Notes under the pieces: model-generated
What the model saw: only the letters and a program-made list of their open reading frames with translations
Told to the model about the DNA's origin: nothing
The model's database searches: none
Translations under genes and position numbers: made by a program
Assembly: GCA_003021045.1 (NCBI GenBank)
Contig: PXRN01000010.1
Location: 62,001 to 126,000 of the forward strand
DNA: 64,000 nucleotides
Origin: Halobacteriales archaeon QS_4_69_34
GTDB lineage: Archaea > Halobacteriota > Halobacteria > Halobacteriales > Halococcaceae
Direction of reading: 5' to 3'
Part shown: piece after piece, positions 17,872-26,868 of the stretch
Position numbering within the stretch: the stretch's first letter is position 1
Layout: every line of letters begins with the position of its first letter

Positions 17872-18792
17872 CTACCTCGCTTCGACCGCCCCGGCCGGCG
17901 CGAGACGCTCGCCCACCCGATCGGTCGCCAGCGGGAGCGCCAGCGTGCCCGCGATCACGACCGCGCTCGTGGCCACCGTCGGCACGAACGGCGGTTCGAG
18001 GGCGTACACGGCGACGAACAGGCCGCCGAAGGCCGGAAAGCCGACCGCCGTAGCGAGCAACCCGCCGGTTCGAGTGACCGGCCCAGCGGCGACGGCCCCG
18101 CGGACGAGCTCCCACGTCGCGGCGGCCCCGACCGTGGCCCCGAGCGCCGCCGCGTCGTCGAAGGTCGGCCCCCCGATCGCGACTGCCCCGACGGCGACGG
18201 CGACGGCGATCCAGAGTGCCGGGCGCGTCCGCCCGCCCGCGAGGCCGAAGACGACCGCGAGATAGCCCAGCCCGACGGCGATACCCGCGAGCACGTCGAC
18301 GGCGTAGTGGACCCCGAGGACCACGCGCGTGAGGCTCACCACCCCGACGATGGTCCCCGCAGCGAGGGCACGCCGGCGTGGGGTGCTCGCGTCGAGGACG
18401 ACCGCGAGGCCGCCCCAGACGACCGTCGTGCCGAGCGCGTGGCCGCTCGGGAAGCCATAGCCCGAGGCCGTGGTCGCAGCGACGTAGGGCCCGTAGAGCA
18501 GGTCGGGGACGTACTGGAGGTCGGCGATGCCGGGGTTGGGCGGCCGCGGGAGGCCGAACAGCCCCTTCAGCGCGATCGTGAGCGAGAGCGCGCCAAGCGC
18601 CAGCGCGATCGCCAGCGCGGCCCGGCGACGATCGAGCGCGAGGCCGGGCAGCCGGTCGCCGAACCAGTAGAGAAACGAGAGCACCGCGAAGAACAGCCAG
18701 ATGTCGCCCAGTTGGGTCAGGAGGGCGAAGACGGGAACGGCGGCCTCGGGCAGCAGGTCGCCGAGCGCCTCGACGACACCGAGATCACGCAT
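17872..18792 (-). CDS. PAP2 superfamily membrane phosphatase
   Basis: A 306-residue polytopic membrane protein with the three phosphatase motifs of the PAP2 family: KGLFGLPRPP, GFPSGHALGT and RVVLGVHYAVDVLAG. These lie between hydrophobic segments in the first 60 percent; the last third is further membrane helices. PAP2 enzymes dephosphorylate lipid phosphates such as phosphatidate or polyprenyl diphosphate; the substrate here is unknown. ATG 18792 abuts the upstream gene's stop (18793-18795), so it is the third gene of an operon with the coiled-coil membrane protein and the BrkB-type protein. Confidence 0.9.
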   Translation of the reverse strand: MRDLGVVEALGDLLPEAAVPVFALLTQLGDIWLFFAVLSFLYWFGDRLPGLALDRRRAALAIALALGALSLTIALKGLFGLPRPPNPGIADLQYVPDLLYGPYVAATTASGYGFPSGHALGTTVVWGGLAVVLDASTPRRRALAAGTIVGVVSLTRVVLGVHYAVDVLAGIAVGLGYLAVVFGLAGGRTRPALWIAVAVAVGAVAIGGPTFDDAAALGATVGAAATWELVRGAVAAGPVTRTGGLLATAVGFPAFGGLFVAVYALEPPFVPTVATSAVVIAGTLALPLATDRVGERLAPAGAVEAR

Positions 18793-19293
18793 CTACGAGC
18801 GAACGTCCCCGATCCGATCGCGGAGCCGGCCCGGGAACGAGAGCGCACTGGAGACGAAGCCGACGAGCACGAACAGGACGTAGAGCCCGAGCGTCGACAG
18901 CCAGACGACGACCATCGCGGCGATCGCCCAGCCGCCGCTCAGCAAGAAAAAGGCCCCCAGCGTCATCGCCGTCCCGTAGCCGAGCACGAGGTAGGGCCCC
19001 CAGCCGCGGGCGTGGCCGCGGCGCTGGCGGCGGCGGACGTACCGCTTCAGCTCGTCTTCGAGGGCGTCGCGGTCGACCGTCCGTTCCTCGACCTCGTCGG
19101 CGAAGGCGGCGACGTCCTCGCGGAGCGCGGCGACGTCCTCGCGGGTCGCGTACCCGTCGTCGCTCCGGCCGCGTTCCCCTCCGCCCGGGCGGTCGCTGTC
19201 GGGCGTCCCGTTCCGGGCGTCCTCCTCGAACTCCCACCCCTCGTCGGCGCTGTCGGCGTCACTGCCGGCGTCGGCATCGGCGGACTCGCTCAC
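18793..19293 (-). CDS. Small membrane protein with acidic N-terminus and coiled coil
   Basis: A 166-residue protein of unknown function. The first 50 residues are Asp/Ser/Gly-rich; residues about 50-90 (REDVAALREDVAAFADEVEE and on) form a likely coiled coil; two transmembrane helices follow (about 100-118 and 122-146) and a short basic tail. The GTG start at 19293 overlaps the BrkB gene stop (GTGA) and its stop abuts the PAP2 start, so the three are one transcriptional unit. Confidence 0.75.
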   Translation of the reverse strand: MSESADADAGSDADSADEGWEFEEDARNGTPDSDRPGGGERGRSDDGYATREDVAALREDVAAFADEVEERTVDRDALEDELKRYVRRRQRRGHARGWGPYLVLGYGTAMTLGAFFLLSGGWAIAAMVVVWLSTLGLYVLFVLVGFVSSALSFPGRLRDRIGDVRS

Positions 19294-20201
19294 GCCTGCC
19301 CCCCGGACCGGAGACGCTCGCCCCACTCGCTTTCCGTGTGCGTGACGCCCTCGACGCCCCCGGTCCGTCCCGCGAGCACGGCGTTCAACACCACTCCCAG
19401 GAGGAGGACCATTCCCGCGAAGTACAGCACGGTTACGAGCAACAGCACCGCTCCGAGCACGCCGTAGGCCTCGTAGCTGCCCGCGTTCCCCGCGTAGATC
19501 CGGAAGGCCGTCTGGAGGAGCGTCCAGCCGACCGCGGCGAAGGCCGCCCCCGGGAGCGCCTCCCGGACGGTGATGCCCGTGCCGGGCAGCACGTAGTACA
19601 GCGGCAGCAGCGTGAGCGTGAGCGCCGCCAACAGGAGGAGGTTACCGACGGTGCCGACGAAGCTGATGCCCCGGAAGACGAGGTCGTAGCCGAAATCGCG
19701 AGCGACCGAGATGGCCGCGCCCGCGACGACGGTGACGGCGATGCCGACGACGACCGCGAGGAGCGTGACGAGGCCGTTCTTGACTTGCTCGGCGATCCCG
19801 CCGGCGTCCCGGCCGTAGACCCGCGAGAAGGCGACGTCCAATCCACGAAACACCTTGAGTGCGCTCCAGAGCAACACGAGCAGGCTCACGCCGCCCGCGA
19901 CCGTCGCGCCCCCGGTGGTGGTGTCGCTTTCGAGCGCCTGCGAGAGCAGCTCGCCCGCGCTCTCGGGCAGCGAGCTGCCCGCCTGCTGTCTGACGGTCTC
20001 GGCCAGTTCCGGCCCGCCGAGGACCGTCACCACCACGAGCAAGAGGAGCAACAGGGGGATCAGCGAGACGAACGCGTAGTAAGCGAGGCTCGCCGCGATG
20101 AACGTCACCCGCTTGTCGGAGACCTCCCCGGCGAAGGACTTCCCGACGGTGACGAGGCGGCCCATCGTGCCCGACGAGCCCGTCGAGCCGGTGGTACTCA
20201 T
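19290..20201 (-). CDS. YihY/BrkB family membrane protein
   Basis: A 303-residue protein with about six membrane helices of the YihY/BrkB family (once misnamed RNase BN). Typical parts are ASLAYYAFVSLIPLLLLLLV (about 32-51), the ALKVFRGLDVAFSRVYG segment, and GAAFAAVGWTLLQTAFRIYA. The molecular role of the family is not settled. It heads an operon with two further membrane proteins. The ATG at 20201 gives a Ser/Thr/Gly-rich start before KSFAGEVSDKRVTF. Confidence 0.88.
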   Translation of the reverse strand: MSTTGSTGSSGTMGRLVTVGKSFAGEVSDKRVTFIAASLAYYAFVSLIPLLLLLLVVVTVLGGPELAETVRQQAGSSLPESAGELLSQALESDTTTGGATVAGGVSLLVLLWSALKVFRGLDVAFSRVYGRDAGGIAEQVKNGLVTLLAVVVGIAVTVVAGAAISVARDFGYDLVFRGISFVGTVGNLLLLAALTLTLLPLYYVLPGTGITVREALPGAAFAAVGWTLLQTAFRIYAGNAGSYEAYGVLGAVLLLVTVLYFAGMVLLLGVVLNAVLAGRTGGVEGVTHTESEWGERLRSGGQA

Positions 20202-20309
20202 GGGTCACGGTTCGTGGGTGGCCTACATATAACCGGCGGGAGCCGCGCGTCGGGACCGATGCCGGCCGGGGATCGACTCGAAGGAAAGTCCACCGGCAGG
20301 TCGGTGGGC

Positions 20310-20586
20310 CTACCCGCCGTCCTCGAACAGCTCGTCGACGGCCGACCGCGCGGCCCGGACGGCCGCCTCGGCGACCCGCTCGGGGTCGTGCTCGTCGGCC
20401 GGCGCGTCGAGGTAGACGTCCACGTCGAGCACGCCCGCCTCCGTCGCTGGCCGTCTCCACGACTGTCTCGTCGGCCGGCCGCCCGTCCTCCTCGGTCGAT
20501 GCTCGCCGCCCGTCCTCTTCGGTCGAGGCGCGCTTCCCGTCCCCGTCGTCCGCTGGCTCCGTCGGTCCGTCGTCCGGCGGCGTCAC
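20310..20586 (-). pseudogene. DUF3194 gene with internal deletion and frameshift
   Basis: The gene normally next to prefoldin beta in archaea encodes a DUF3194 protein. Here a GTG at 20586 overlaps the pfdB stop and opens a frame reading [16 protein letters not shown] and PADETVVETAS; the expected C-terminal half, GVLDVDVYLDAPADEHDP through VDELFEDGG and a TAG at 20310-20312, is present only in another frame. Compared with family members as I remember them, roughly 25-30 residues between VVETAS and GVLDVDVYL are missing and the frame is shifted. Residues RASTEEDGR occur twice in tandem, from a 27-bp duplication. Not detectable as a single open frame. Confidence 0.72.
20479..20532 (-). repeat. 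27-bp tandem duplication in the DUF3194 remnant
   Basis: Two adjacent 27-bp units (20479-20505 and 20506-20532) differ at only a few positions and encode RASTEEDGR twice. Confidence 0.75.
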
Positions 20587-20999
20587 GCGCCGCCAGCGCC
20601 CGGCCCCATGCCGCCCGGGCCGCCGGGCCCGCCGCCCGCACCGCCGGGACCGCCCATGCCGCTCAGCAGCTGCTGGAGCTCGGCCTGGAGCGACTCGAAC
20701 TGCTCTTTGACGCGCTCTTCCTGCTTTTCGAGCGTCTCGACGCGGACCTCGAGGCTGCTCACCTTCTCGTCGAGGTCCTCCTCGGCCGCCCCGCGATCGG
20801 TCTCGACCAGCAGTTCGCCGACCTCGCGGTACATCACGGTGTCTTCGTCGATGTCGTCGAGCTCGTCGAGGGCGGTCTGGGACTCCCGCAGCTGGGTTTC
20901 GGCCTGCTGTTTCTGGGCGGCGACCTGCTGGGCGCTGCTCTGGAGGTCCTGGAGCTCCTCGATTTTCTCCTCTGCTTCCGGCGGAAGGTTGCCCTGCAT
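20583..20999 (-). CDS. pfdB: Prefoldin subunit beta
   Basis: A 138-residue subunit of the hexameric prefoldin chaperone, which hands unfolded proteins to the thermosome. Two coiled-coil helices (about 8-45 and 75-112) flank the beta-hairpin region [20 protein letters not shown] (about 44-63). The last 25 residues are Gly/Pro-rich, longer than in many homologues. It follows the pcc1 gene after 83 bp, and its stop overlaps the broken DUF3194 gene. Confidence 0.94.
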   Translation of the reverse strand: MQGNLPPEAEEKIEELQDLQSSAQQVAAQKQQAETQLRESQTALDELDDIDEDTVMYREVGELLVETDRGAAEEDLDEKVSSLEVRVETLEKQEERVKEQFESLQAELQQLLSGMGGPGGAGGGPGGPGGMGPGAGGA

Positions 21000-21082
21000 A
21001 CCCGCCCGCTCGGCGTCCGGAGTGAAAAACCCCCGCTTCCCCGCTCGCCGTCCGCAGGCTGCGATCGAGCGCCGGCTTTCCC

Positions 21083-21442
21083 CTACCGGCCGCGACCGAC
21101 CGCCACACCGTCGGTGAGGTCCACACATCGCTCGGCGACCGCGACGAGCGAGAGCCACGTGTTCGCCCCGGCGCGCAGGGCGACGAGGTCGGCGGCCGCG
21201 ACCCGGATCGTCAGGGTCGATCCCTCGCGGGCGACGCTCGCGCGTGCCCGGTCGTCCGGGACGTCGCCGGCCTCGGGGCCGAGCGCACGCTCGACGGTCC
21301 GTGCGTCGGGTTCGGTGTCGTACGCGAGGGTGAGAACGGTCTCGTGGGGGTCGTCGGTCGCGCCGGGATCGTCGGTTGTGCCGTGACCGGAACCGTCGGG
21401 CTCGGCGCCGTCCGGCCCCCCGGCCGTCCCGAAAGGGGCCAC
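21083..21442 (-). CDS. pcc1: KEOPS complex subunit Pcc1
   Basis: A 119-residue protein; the last 80 residues have the small alpha/beta fold of Pcc1, with [18 protein letters not shown], a strand [20 protein letters not shown] and [13 protein letters not shown]. Pcc1 dimerises and binds Kae1 in the t6A-forming KEOPS complex. The first 35 residues are an acidic Gly/Asp/Pro extension. The GTG start at 21442 directly follows the rpo12 stop, so they are coupled. Kae1-Bud32 and Sua5 are in the same window. Confidence 0.85.
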   Translation of the reverse strand: MAPFGTAGGPDGAEPDGSGHGTTDDPGATDDPHETVLTLAYDTEPDARTVERALGPEAGDVPDDRARASVAREGSTLTIRVAAADLVALRAGANTWLSLVAVAERCVDLTDGVAVGRGR

Positions 21443-21443
21443 G

Positions 21444-21578
21444 CTACTCGACGGCGATCTCCGTGACGTCGCCGCCGCGCTCTTTCAGGAGGACGCGGTG
21501 ACCGCAGTACGGACAGCGCACGCCGCCGTACTCGTCGAGCTCGACGTCGCGCTTGCACCGCGAGCACCGGTAGCTCAT
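21444..21578 (-). CDS. rpoP: RNA polymerase subunit Rpo12 (RpoP)
   Basis: A 44-residue zinc-ribbon subunit of RNA polymerase: CSRC (about 5-8) and CPYCGHRVL (about 22-30) hold the zinc. The ATG overlaps the L37ae stop (ATGA). This L37ae-Rpo12-Pcc1-prefoldin order is widely conserved in euryarchaea. Confidence 0.95.
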   Translation of the reverse strand: MSYRCSRCKRDVELDEYGGVRCPYCGHRVLLKERGGDVTEIAVE

Positions 21579-21889
21579 CGTCCCTCGACGTCGGTCGTGT
21601 CGCGGTCTTCGAGGGTCTCGGGCTCCTCCTCGGAGAGCACCGCGCGGATCGAGCGCCGCACGGTGCGCCCGCCGGGCGTCTCGGGTCGGAAGGTCCCGCC
21701 CGCGAAGGTGTACCCACAGCCTCCGCACTCCCAGATGCCGGTTCCACGCCGCGAGACTGCCGCCTCCCCGCAGTCGGGACAGTCGTGGACGGCGTTCGTG
21801 TCGTCCTCGATGTCGGCGACGCGCCGCCGGGCGACCCGCCCGTAGCGCGCGCCGAAACGACCCGCGCCGCCGACCTCGTCCGTAGCCAT
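21575..21889 (-). CDS. rpl37ae: 50S ribosomal protein L37ae
   Basis: A 104-residue large-subunit zinc-ribbon protein: [20 protein letters not shown] with a second CGGCGY knuckle, and the family phrase [19 protein letters not shown] at the start. The last 20 residues are an acidic tail. It is the first gene of the Rpo12-Pcc1-PfdB unit. ATG 21889 gives the usual N-terminus; longer frames upstream are not protein-like. Confidence 0.95.
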   Translation of the reverse strand: MATDEVGGAGRFGARYGRVARRRVADIEDDTNAVHDCPDCGEAAVSRRGTGIWECGGCGYTFAGGTFRPETPGGRTVRRSIRAVLSEEEPETLEDRDTTDVEGR

Positions 21890-21978
21890 GGTAACCGATC
21901 TACTCCGAGCCGACCAATAAGGCCTTCGAGTCCGTCCGTAACGGCCGGCTGCGTCGCGCCCGCCCCGTGGCCACCCAG

Positions 21979-22701
21979 TCACCGGAGCTCTGCTTCGGCG
22001 AGCGCCTCGTTCAGGGCCGCGCGCACGCGCTCGCCGGTCTCGCGGTCGCGGGCGGTCGTCACCACGCGGTTCTTCTGGACGCTCGACCCGTCGCGGACGA
22101 GCAGGCGGACGTTCCCGCGCTCGCCGGCCCGAGTGGCCTTCGCCCGCACGCCCCCGCCCGCGGAGCCCCCGGCCTCGATCGGCCCCGGAACGATCTTCTT
22201 GACGTTGGGGTGGCCCGCGACGGTCGCGATCGCCGTCTTCCCCGTCCGCCCGCCGACGAGCGTCGAGTGCGTGCCACCGATCTTCTCGGCCGGGGCGGCC
22301 TCGATTACCTCCAGGGCGGGCTCGTCCCGGCGCTCGATCGCGGCCGCGACGGGGTCCTCGTCGTCGACGCGATACAGTTCGTGGTGGAGCCGTTCGCGCA
22401 CGGCGGTCAGCACCGCGCGCTCGCCCGCCGCGTACACGTCCTCGGGACGCTTGCGGTGGACCTCGTCGGCGATGCGGCCGGCGAAGTTGCGCAGCTCGAC
22501 CACGCCCGCCGCGCTCGTCGCGTCTTCCTCGGGCGTGGTCGTCACCACGGCCGCACCGACCCGCTCGCCGTCGCGCAGGGCGGTGACGGTCGCGCGCTCG
22601 CGCCCGCAGTCACAGACGACGGCGTCGGCGTTCCCCGTCCGGCACCGCAGACAGAAATCGCCCACCCGGTCGAGCTCCGCGCTACACTGCCGACACTCCA
22701 T
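21979..22701 (-). CDS. DUF2103 protein with N-terminal zinc ribbon
   Basis: A 240-residue predicted metal- or nucleic-acid-binding protein. It begins MECRQCSAELDRVGDFCLRC, a CxxC...CxxC zinc ribbon, with another CDCG soon after. The C-terminal half (about 140-240) matches the archaeal DUF2103 pattern: KIGGTHSTLVGGRTGKTAIA, HPNVKKIVPGPIEA, VRLLVRDGSSVQKNRVV. A function in RNA or ribosome metabolism is possible but not shown. It sits 38 bp downstream of the TruD gene (same strand) and upstream of the L37ae operon. Confidence 0.82.
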   Translation of the reverse strand: MECRQCSAELDRVGDFCLRCRTGNADAVVCDCGRERATVTALRDGERVGAAVVTTTPEEDATSAAGVVELRNFAGRIADEVHRKRPEDVYAAGERAVLTAVRERLHHELYRVDDEDPVAAAIERRDEPALEVIEAAPAEKIGGTHSTLVGGRTGKTAIATVAGHPNVKKIVPGPIEAGGSAGGGVRAKATRAGERGNVRLLVRDGSSVQKNRVVTTARDRETGERVRAALNEALAEAELR

Positions 22702-22739
22702 GTCCCCGTTCCGGCCGGACGGTGGATAAGTCGGCCGAT

Positions 22740-24206
22740 TCACCCCAGCGCGACGGGATCGGTCTTCAGGAACTCCCGGAGGACGACGGTCGCATACGAC
22801 CCTTTGGGCAGCGAGAACTCGAACGTGAGCGGGTCCTGCCGAACCGTGAGGTCCGTCCGACAGAGGATCGCCCGGCGCGTCCCCGTCGAGTGGAACTCGC
22901 CGGGAAGGTCGAAGTCGGCGGGTTCGAGCCCTGCCTCCTCGCAGACGGACCGTTCGATCGCGCCGGGCTCCCCCTCCGAGAACTCGGTGGCGGTCCCCAC
23001 CAGCGGCGCGGTGACGAACGCCCGCCCGCGGGCCACGTGGCGGTCGACCGTCTCCACGCGGCCCTCGTCTACCTGCTGGCGGCAGTCGGGATCGGGCAGC
23101 GCGAGCGCCCCCGAATTTCCGTCGGCGAAGCAGACCACGTCCCCGGCGACCGCGCGGGCGAACGGCAGTCCGCGTTCGAGTCGCGCCGAGAGCATCCGGT
23201 TGAACAGGTACGACTGCGCGGCGTTGACGAACAGCCCCTGGAGGTTGCTCGGGACCGCTTCGAGCGCCTCGCGGAAGTCCTCCCGACGACGCGCATCGTT
23301 CTCGACCAGCCGCTGGACCATCGCGCGCTCGAAGCCGAGCCGGCGGGGCAGCCGGTCGAGGATCGCGTTCCAATCCGGCGTCCCCGAGGCCGCCTCGCGC
23401 TCGGCGAACGCCCGCGCCTCCCGGGTCGATCCGGGTTCGCGCTCGTGGGGGCGGCCGACGTAGGCGAGCACCGCACCCCGCCAGTTCCCGCGGACGGCTT
23501 CGAGGCCGACCTCGTGGGTCACCGGCCGCAGGCTCCCGAAGCGCTGGCCCCCGAAGTAGTTCGGAACGCCGACCGTCGTCGGCCCGTCCGACCGTTCGGC
23601 GTCCGCGTCGCCGCGCACGCTCGCGCTCCCCGGGTCGTCCGTGGCGCTGCCGCCGTCTCCGACGCCGGGGACGCCCTCACCGGCGGCGAACGCCCGGAGC
23701 TGCTCGGTGATCGCGTCCACCCGCCCGGGGCGTTCGGTGTCGTGGACGACGACCGTGAAGGCGTTGCCCGCGAGGTCGCCAAAGCGGATCGCCCGACCGG
23801 CGCGGCCGAGGACCTCGATCTCGGCCTCGTCGAGGCCGACGGCCCCCACCGCGCTCGCGTCGACCCCGGCCGTGTCGTCCGGATCGGGAGCGCGGATCGA
23901 GAACAGCTGCGTGGAGACGGCACGCTTGTCCTTCGTGCCCGCCCACGAGACCCGTTCGCGGCTGATCCCCAGCCGATCGGAGAGCGCGCGGGCGAAGTCG
24001 TTGGTGTCCCAGCCGGCGAGCGTGGCCCGGAAGACGACGTGCGGATACGATCCGGGGTCGGCGTCGACGGACTCCCACTCGAAGCGCTCGATCTCGCGCA
24101 CCCGGAAGTCCCCGGGACGCGCGCGGAGCCGACCGCCGACGCCCTCGCAGTCGCTAACGTAGTGGTCCACGCCGACCGCCCGCTCCGTGGGGTGGGCCTC
24201 GCGCAT
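22740..24206 (-). CDS. truD: tRNA pseudouridine(13) synthase TruD
   Basis: A 488-residue pseudouridine synthase acting on U13 of tRNA. The catalytic Asp is in [18 protein letters not shown] (about 87-104). Other family parts are [20 protein letters not shown], the TRUD insertion domain with [20 protein letters not shown], and the C-terminal RDLTVRQ-like [20 protein letters not shown]. Residues about 170-215 include a polar Gly/Asp insertion. In many haloarchaea truD sits beside pth2; here an alcohol dehydrogenase gene and a 436-bp gene-free stretch separate them. Confidence 0.93.
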   Translation of the reverse strand: MREAHPTERAVGVDHYVSDCEGVGGRLRARPGDFRVREIERFEWESVDADPGSYPHVVFRATLAGWDTNDFARALSDRLGISRERVSWAGTKDKRAVSTQLFSIRAPDPDDTAGVDASAVGAVGLDEAEIEVLGRAGRAIRFGDLAGNAFTVVVHDTERPGRVDAITEQLRAFAAGEGVPGVGDGGSATDDPGSASVRGDADAERSDGPTTVGVPNYFGGQRFGSLRPVTHEVGLEAVRGNWRGAVLAYVGRPHEREPGSTREARAFAEREAASGTPDWNAILDRLPRRLGFERAMVQRLVENDARRREDFREALEAVPSNLQGLFVNAAQSYLFNRMLSARLERGLPFARAVAGDVVCFADGNSGALALPDPDCRQQVDEGRVETVDRHVARGRAFVTAPLVGTATEFSEGEPGAIERSVCEEAGLEPADFDLPGEFHSTGTRRAILCRTDLTVRQDPLTFEFSLPKGSYATVVLREFLKTDPVALG

Positions 24207-24308
24207 TCGTCGGAAGGCTCTCGCCGGGCCCGGATATAGGCTCCGTCCGCGTCGGGCCGTCGCCTTGTCGTCGTGGTGAGTGGGGGAGCGGGGACGAAAA
24301 GCCGGCGT

Positions 24309-25319
24309 TCAGGGCGTGAGGACCGCGCGTCCCTCGACCTCGCCGGCGTCGAGGCGGTCGAGGGTCGCACTCAGCTCGTCGAACCCGATCGTCTCGACCT
24401 CGATTTCGAGCCGGTCGGCCCGCGCGAGCGAAAGCACCGCCCGGAGCTCGGGCAGCGAGCCCCACTGCACGGTGTGAAAGGAAACCTCGCTGCCGAGCAG
24501 CGGGTTCCACGAGAAGGGGACCTGCCCCTCGCCGATACCCGCGAGCACCAGCCGGCCGCCCGTCCCGAGGACGTTCGTCGCCCACTGCAGGGTCGCGTCC
24601 GATCCCACGAAGTCGACCACTGCGCCGATCCGTGCGTCCCCGGCTGCCGCGCGAACTGCTCTAGGGACGTGCTCCTCGCTCGCGTTCACGGTGGCGTCCG
24701 CACCCAGCTCGCTCGCCCGGTCGAGCTTTTCACTACTGAGATCGACGGCGACGATCCGTGCGCCCGTCGCCAGCCGAGCGAGCTGAACGCCGTAGTGGCC
24801 GAGTCCGCCGATGCCGGCGAGCACGACCGCGTCGGCCGGCGAGAGCTCCGCGGCTGCCGTCCGCACCGCCCGATAGGGCGTGAGTGCGGCGTCGGTGAGC
24901 GGGGCCGCTGCCACCGGATCGAGGTCGCCGATCGGGAGGACGTACCGCTCGGCGGGCACCTGCAGGTACTCGGCGTAGCCGCCGTCGTGACCGACGCCGA
25001 CCCAGTTCGAGAGGTCACACAGCTGGTCCTCGCCGCGGGCACAGACCCGACACGACCCACAGCCCCAGCCGCCGAAGACCGCGACCGTCGTGCCGGGCTC
25101 GACGTCGACGCCTGCGCCGGTTTCGGCGACGACGCCCGCGTTCTCGTGGCCCAGCACCGTGGGTCCGGCGAGCGGCAGCCGCCCGTCGAGGATGTGGGGG
25201 TCCGAGTGACAGAGACCGGCTCCCTCGACCCGGACGAGCACCTCGCCGGGACCGACCGTGGGCCGTGGAAGTTCCTCGATTTCGAGGCCCTCGTCGGGAT
25301 GGAAGCGCGCAGCGCGCAT
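24309..25319 (-). CDS. Zinc-dependent alcohol dehydrogenase (MDR family)
   Basis: A 336-residue medium-chain dehydrogenase. Catalytic zinc ligands: Cys in GAGLCHSDPHI (about 36) and GHENAG (about 60); structural zinc cysteines in GCGSCRVCARGEDQLC (about 88-103). The Rossmann motif is VVLAGIGGLGHYGVQLAR (about 169-186), followed by the Asp in AVDLSSEK that favours NAD. Substrate not determined. Start at ATG 25319 (MRAARFHPDEG). It lies between TruD and Pth2 on the minus strand and is preceded by a 436-bp gene-free stretch. Confidence 0.92.
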   Translation of the reverse strand: MRAARFHPDEGLEIEELPRPTVGPGEVLVRVEGAGLCHSDPHILDGRLPLAGPTVLGHENAGVVAETGAGVDVEPGTTVAVFGGWGCGSCRVCARGEDQLCDLSNWVGVGHDGGYAEYLQVPAERYVLPIGDLDPVAAAPLTDAALTPYRAVRTAAAELSPADAVVLAGIGGLGHYGVQLARLATGARIVAVDLSSEKLDRASELGADATVNASEEHVPRAVRAAAGDARIGAVVDFVGSDATLQWATNVLGTGGRLVLAGIGEGQVPFSWNPLLGSEVSFHTVQWGSLPELRAVLSLARADRLEIEVETIGFDELSATLDRLDAGEVEGRAVLTP

Positions 25320-25755
25320 GGCCGAGCGAGCAGGTCCCGATGGATAGCCCTTCCGACGATCCGCTCCGCGACACGGTGGCGGCGGGTGGGGGTGACGGGG
25401 GGAGAGGGAGGGCGGTCGCGGCGCGAGACGGTCTCGACGCCGACCGTTACAGCGCAGTCCTATGACGGTCGCGGTGGCGCGGCAGGCGCGCTGCGGGGGA
25501 GGGGGAGGGGAGCGCCCGCTCGCGAGGGACGAGTGAGCGAGGACCTGCGGTGGGGCTTGGTGCGGTGGCCCGAGCGGAGCATCGGCTGGGGAGGTGTGTG
25601 GGCGCGCAGCGCGGTTGCGGAGTGGAGGCGGTTTCTCGGTGTATCGGACCCGCGGTCTACGGGGCACGCCCGACCCGGCACTCGGGGCGTGGCGACGAGC
25701 GCGGCATCGGTGACGATCGGGTAGGTCGGAAGGCCCCTCGTCGGCCCCGAGCTCC
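25320..25755. other. Gene-free stretch with G-rich tract and dispersed element copy A
   Basis: No credible gene here. It holds a G-rich run at about 25494-25512 and one copy of a dispersed intergenic element (25521-25598). Short frames are Arg/Gly-rich shadows. Confidence 0.6.
25521..25598 (+). repeat. Dispersed intergenic element, copy A
   Basis: Two conserved blocks: CGCGAGGGACGAG at 25521-25533 and ATCGGCTGGGGAGGTGTG at 25581-25598, with CGAGCGGAGC just before the second. Related copies are at 40676-40715 and, inverted, at 63702-63778. Confidence 0.6.
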
Positions 25756-26094
25756 TCAGTACAGCGAGAGCTCGCCGGTCACCCGGTCGACCGTCTCCTC
25801 CTCGCCGGGCCCGACCGCGAGCGTCGTCACCGTGCCGGGCTCCAGTTGTGTGTGACCGGCGTCCCGGACGATCGCGTGGGGCAGGCGCTCGCGCTCGGCG
25901 CGGTCGGCCAGTTCGAACAGCGCGGCCTCGCCGTCGCCTTTCAGGACGACCTTCTTCTGGCCCTCGCCCTGCCAGTTCGTCCGCGTCCGGTCGGCGGCGT
26001 CCTCGGCGGCCGACAGCGCTGCGTGGGCGACCTGCGCGGCGAGCTTGCCCCGCCCCATCCCGAGGTCGGTGCGGGCGACGATGGCCTGTTTCAC
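25756..26094 (-). CDS. pth2: Peptidyl-tRNA hydrolase, Pth2 family
   Basis: A 112-residue enzyme that frees tRNA from stalled peptidyl-tRNA. Family marks: [20 protein letters not shown] (about 4-23), [23 protein letters not shown] (about 74-89) and TTLAVGP. The length is normal for Pth2. The GTG start at 26094 is the only one keeping the conserved N-terminus. It is divergent from the dcd operon. Confidence 0.95.
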   Translation of the reverse strand: MKQAIVARTDLGMGRGKLAAQVAHAALSAAEDAADRTRTNWQGEGQKKVVLKGDGEAALFELADRAERERLPHAIVRDAGHTQLEPGTVTTLAVGPGEEETVDRVTGELSLY

Positions 26095-26193
26095 GTCGCA
26101 GTCGAGTCGGGCGACGGGGATAGCTCTGCTGACTCGGCGACCACGTTCATCGATCGACCGGCGGTCGCGGCCACCGACACTGGCAACCGGGAG

Positions 26194-26200
26194 CTTTTAC
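26194..26200 (+). promoter_or_regulatory. TATA box of the dcd-thiR operon
   Basis: CTTTTAC about 27 bp before the dcd ATG at 26224, so the operon message is probably leaderless. Confidence 0.6.
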
Positions 26201-26223
26201 CTTCATCATCGGAACGAACCGGC

Positions 26224-26868
26224 ATGATACTCTCGGACGGGGACATCCGCCGGCGGCTGGCGGAGGGCAGTCTCGCCATCGAGCCCCTCGCGGATCCAGA
26301 CCTCCAGATCCAGCCCGCGAGCGTCGACCTCCGACTGGGGCGGGAGTTCCTCGAGTTCCAGCGCACCAACATCCCCTGCATCCATCCCGACAGCGAGCAG
26401 GAGGTCGCCGAGTACGTCTCCGAGACGATCGTCGAGGAGGGCGGGGAGTTCATCCTCCATCCGGGCGATTTCGTGCTCGGGACCACGATCGAACGCGTCG
26501 AGATCCCCGCGGACCTGATCGCCCATGTCGAGGGGCGCTCCTCGCTCGGCCGACTCGCGGTCGTGGTGCACGCTACCGCGGGGCTCGCAGATCCGGGGTA
26601 CCGGGGCCAGATCACCCTCGAGCTCTCGAACCTCGGGACCGCCCCGGTCGCGCTCACGCCCGGCTCGCGGGTCTCCCAGCTCACGTTCACCGAGCTCAGC
26701 TCCCCCGCGGAACGGCCCTACGGCGCGGACCGGGGCTCGAAGTACCAGGATCAGACGGGACCGCAGGCCTCGAAGATCCAGGGCGACGAGGAGTTAGGCG
26801 GCGACCAGCGAGAAGGCGGCACGTCGACCCCGACTACGGAGAACAAGGACCCGCGGGGCGAGCGATGA
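26224..26868 (+). CDS. dcd: dCTP deaminase
   Basis: A 214-residue trimeric enzyme of the dCTP deaminase/dUTPase family that converts dCTP to dUTP for dTMP synthesis. Signatures: [28 protein letters not shown] (about 27-42), [20 protein letters not shown] (about 102-121) and [14 protein letters not shown] (about 123-136). The last 30 residues are a polar tail. The stop overlaps the thiR start (ATGA). Confidence 0.95.
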   Translation: MILSDGDIRRRLAEGSLAIEPLADPDLQIQPASVDLRLGREFLEFQRTNIPCIHPDSEQEVAEYVSETIVEEGGEFILHPGDFVLGTTIERVEIPADLIAHVEGRSSLGRLAVVVHATAGLADPGYRGQITLELSNLGTAPVALTPGSRVSQLTFTELSSPAERPYGADRGSKYQDQTGPQASKIQGDEELGGDQREGGTSTPTTENKDPRGER

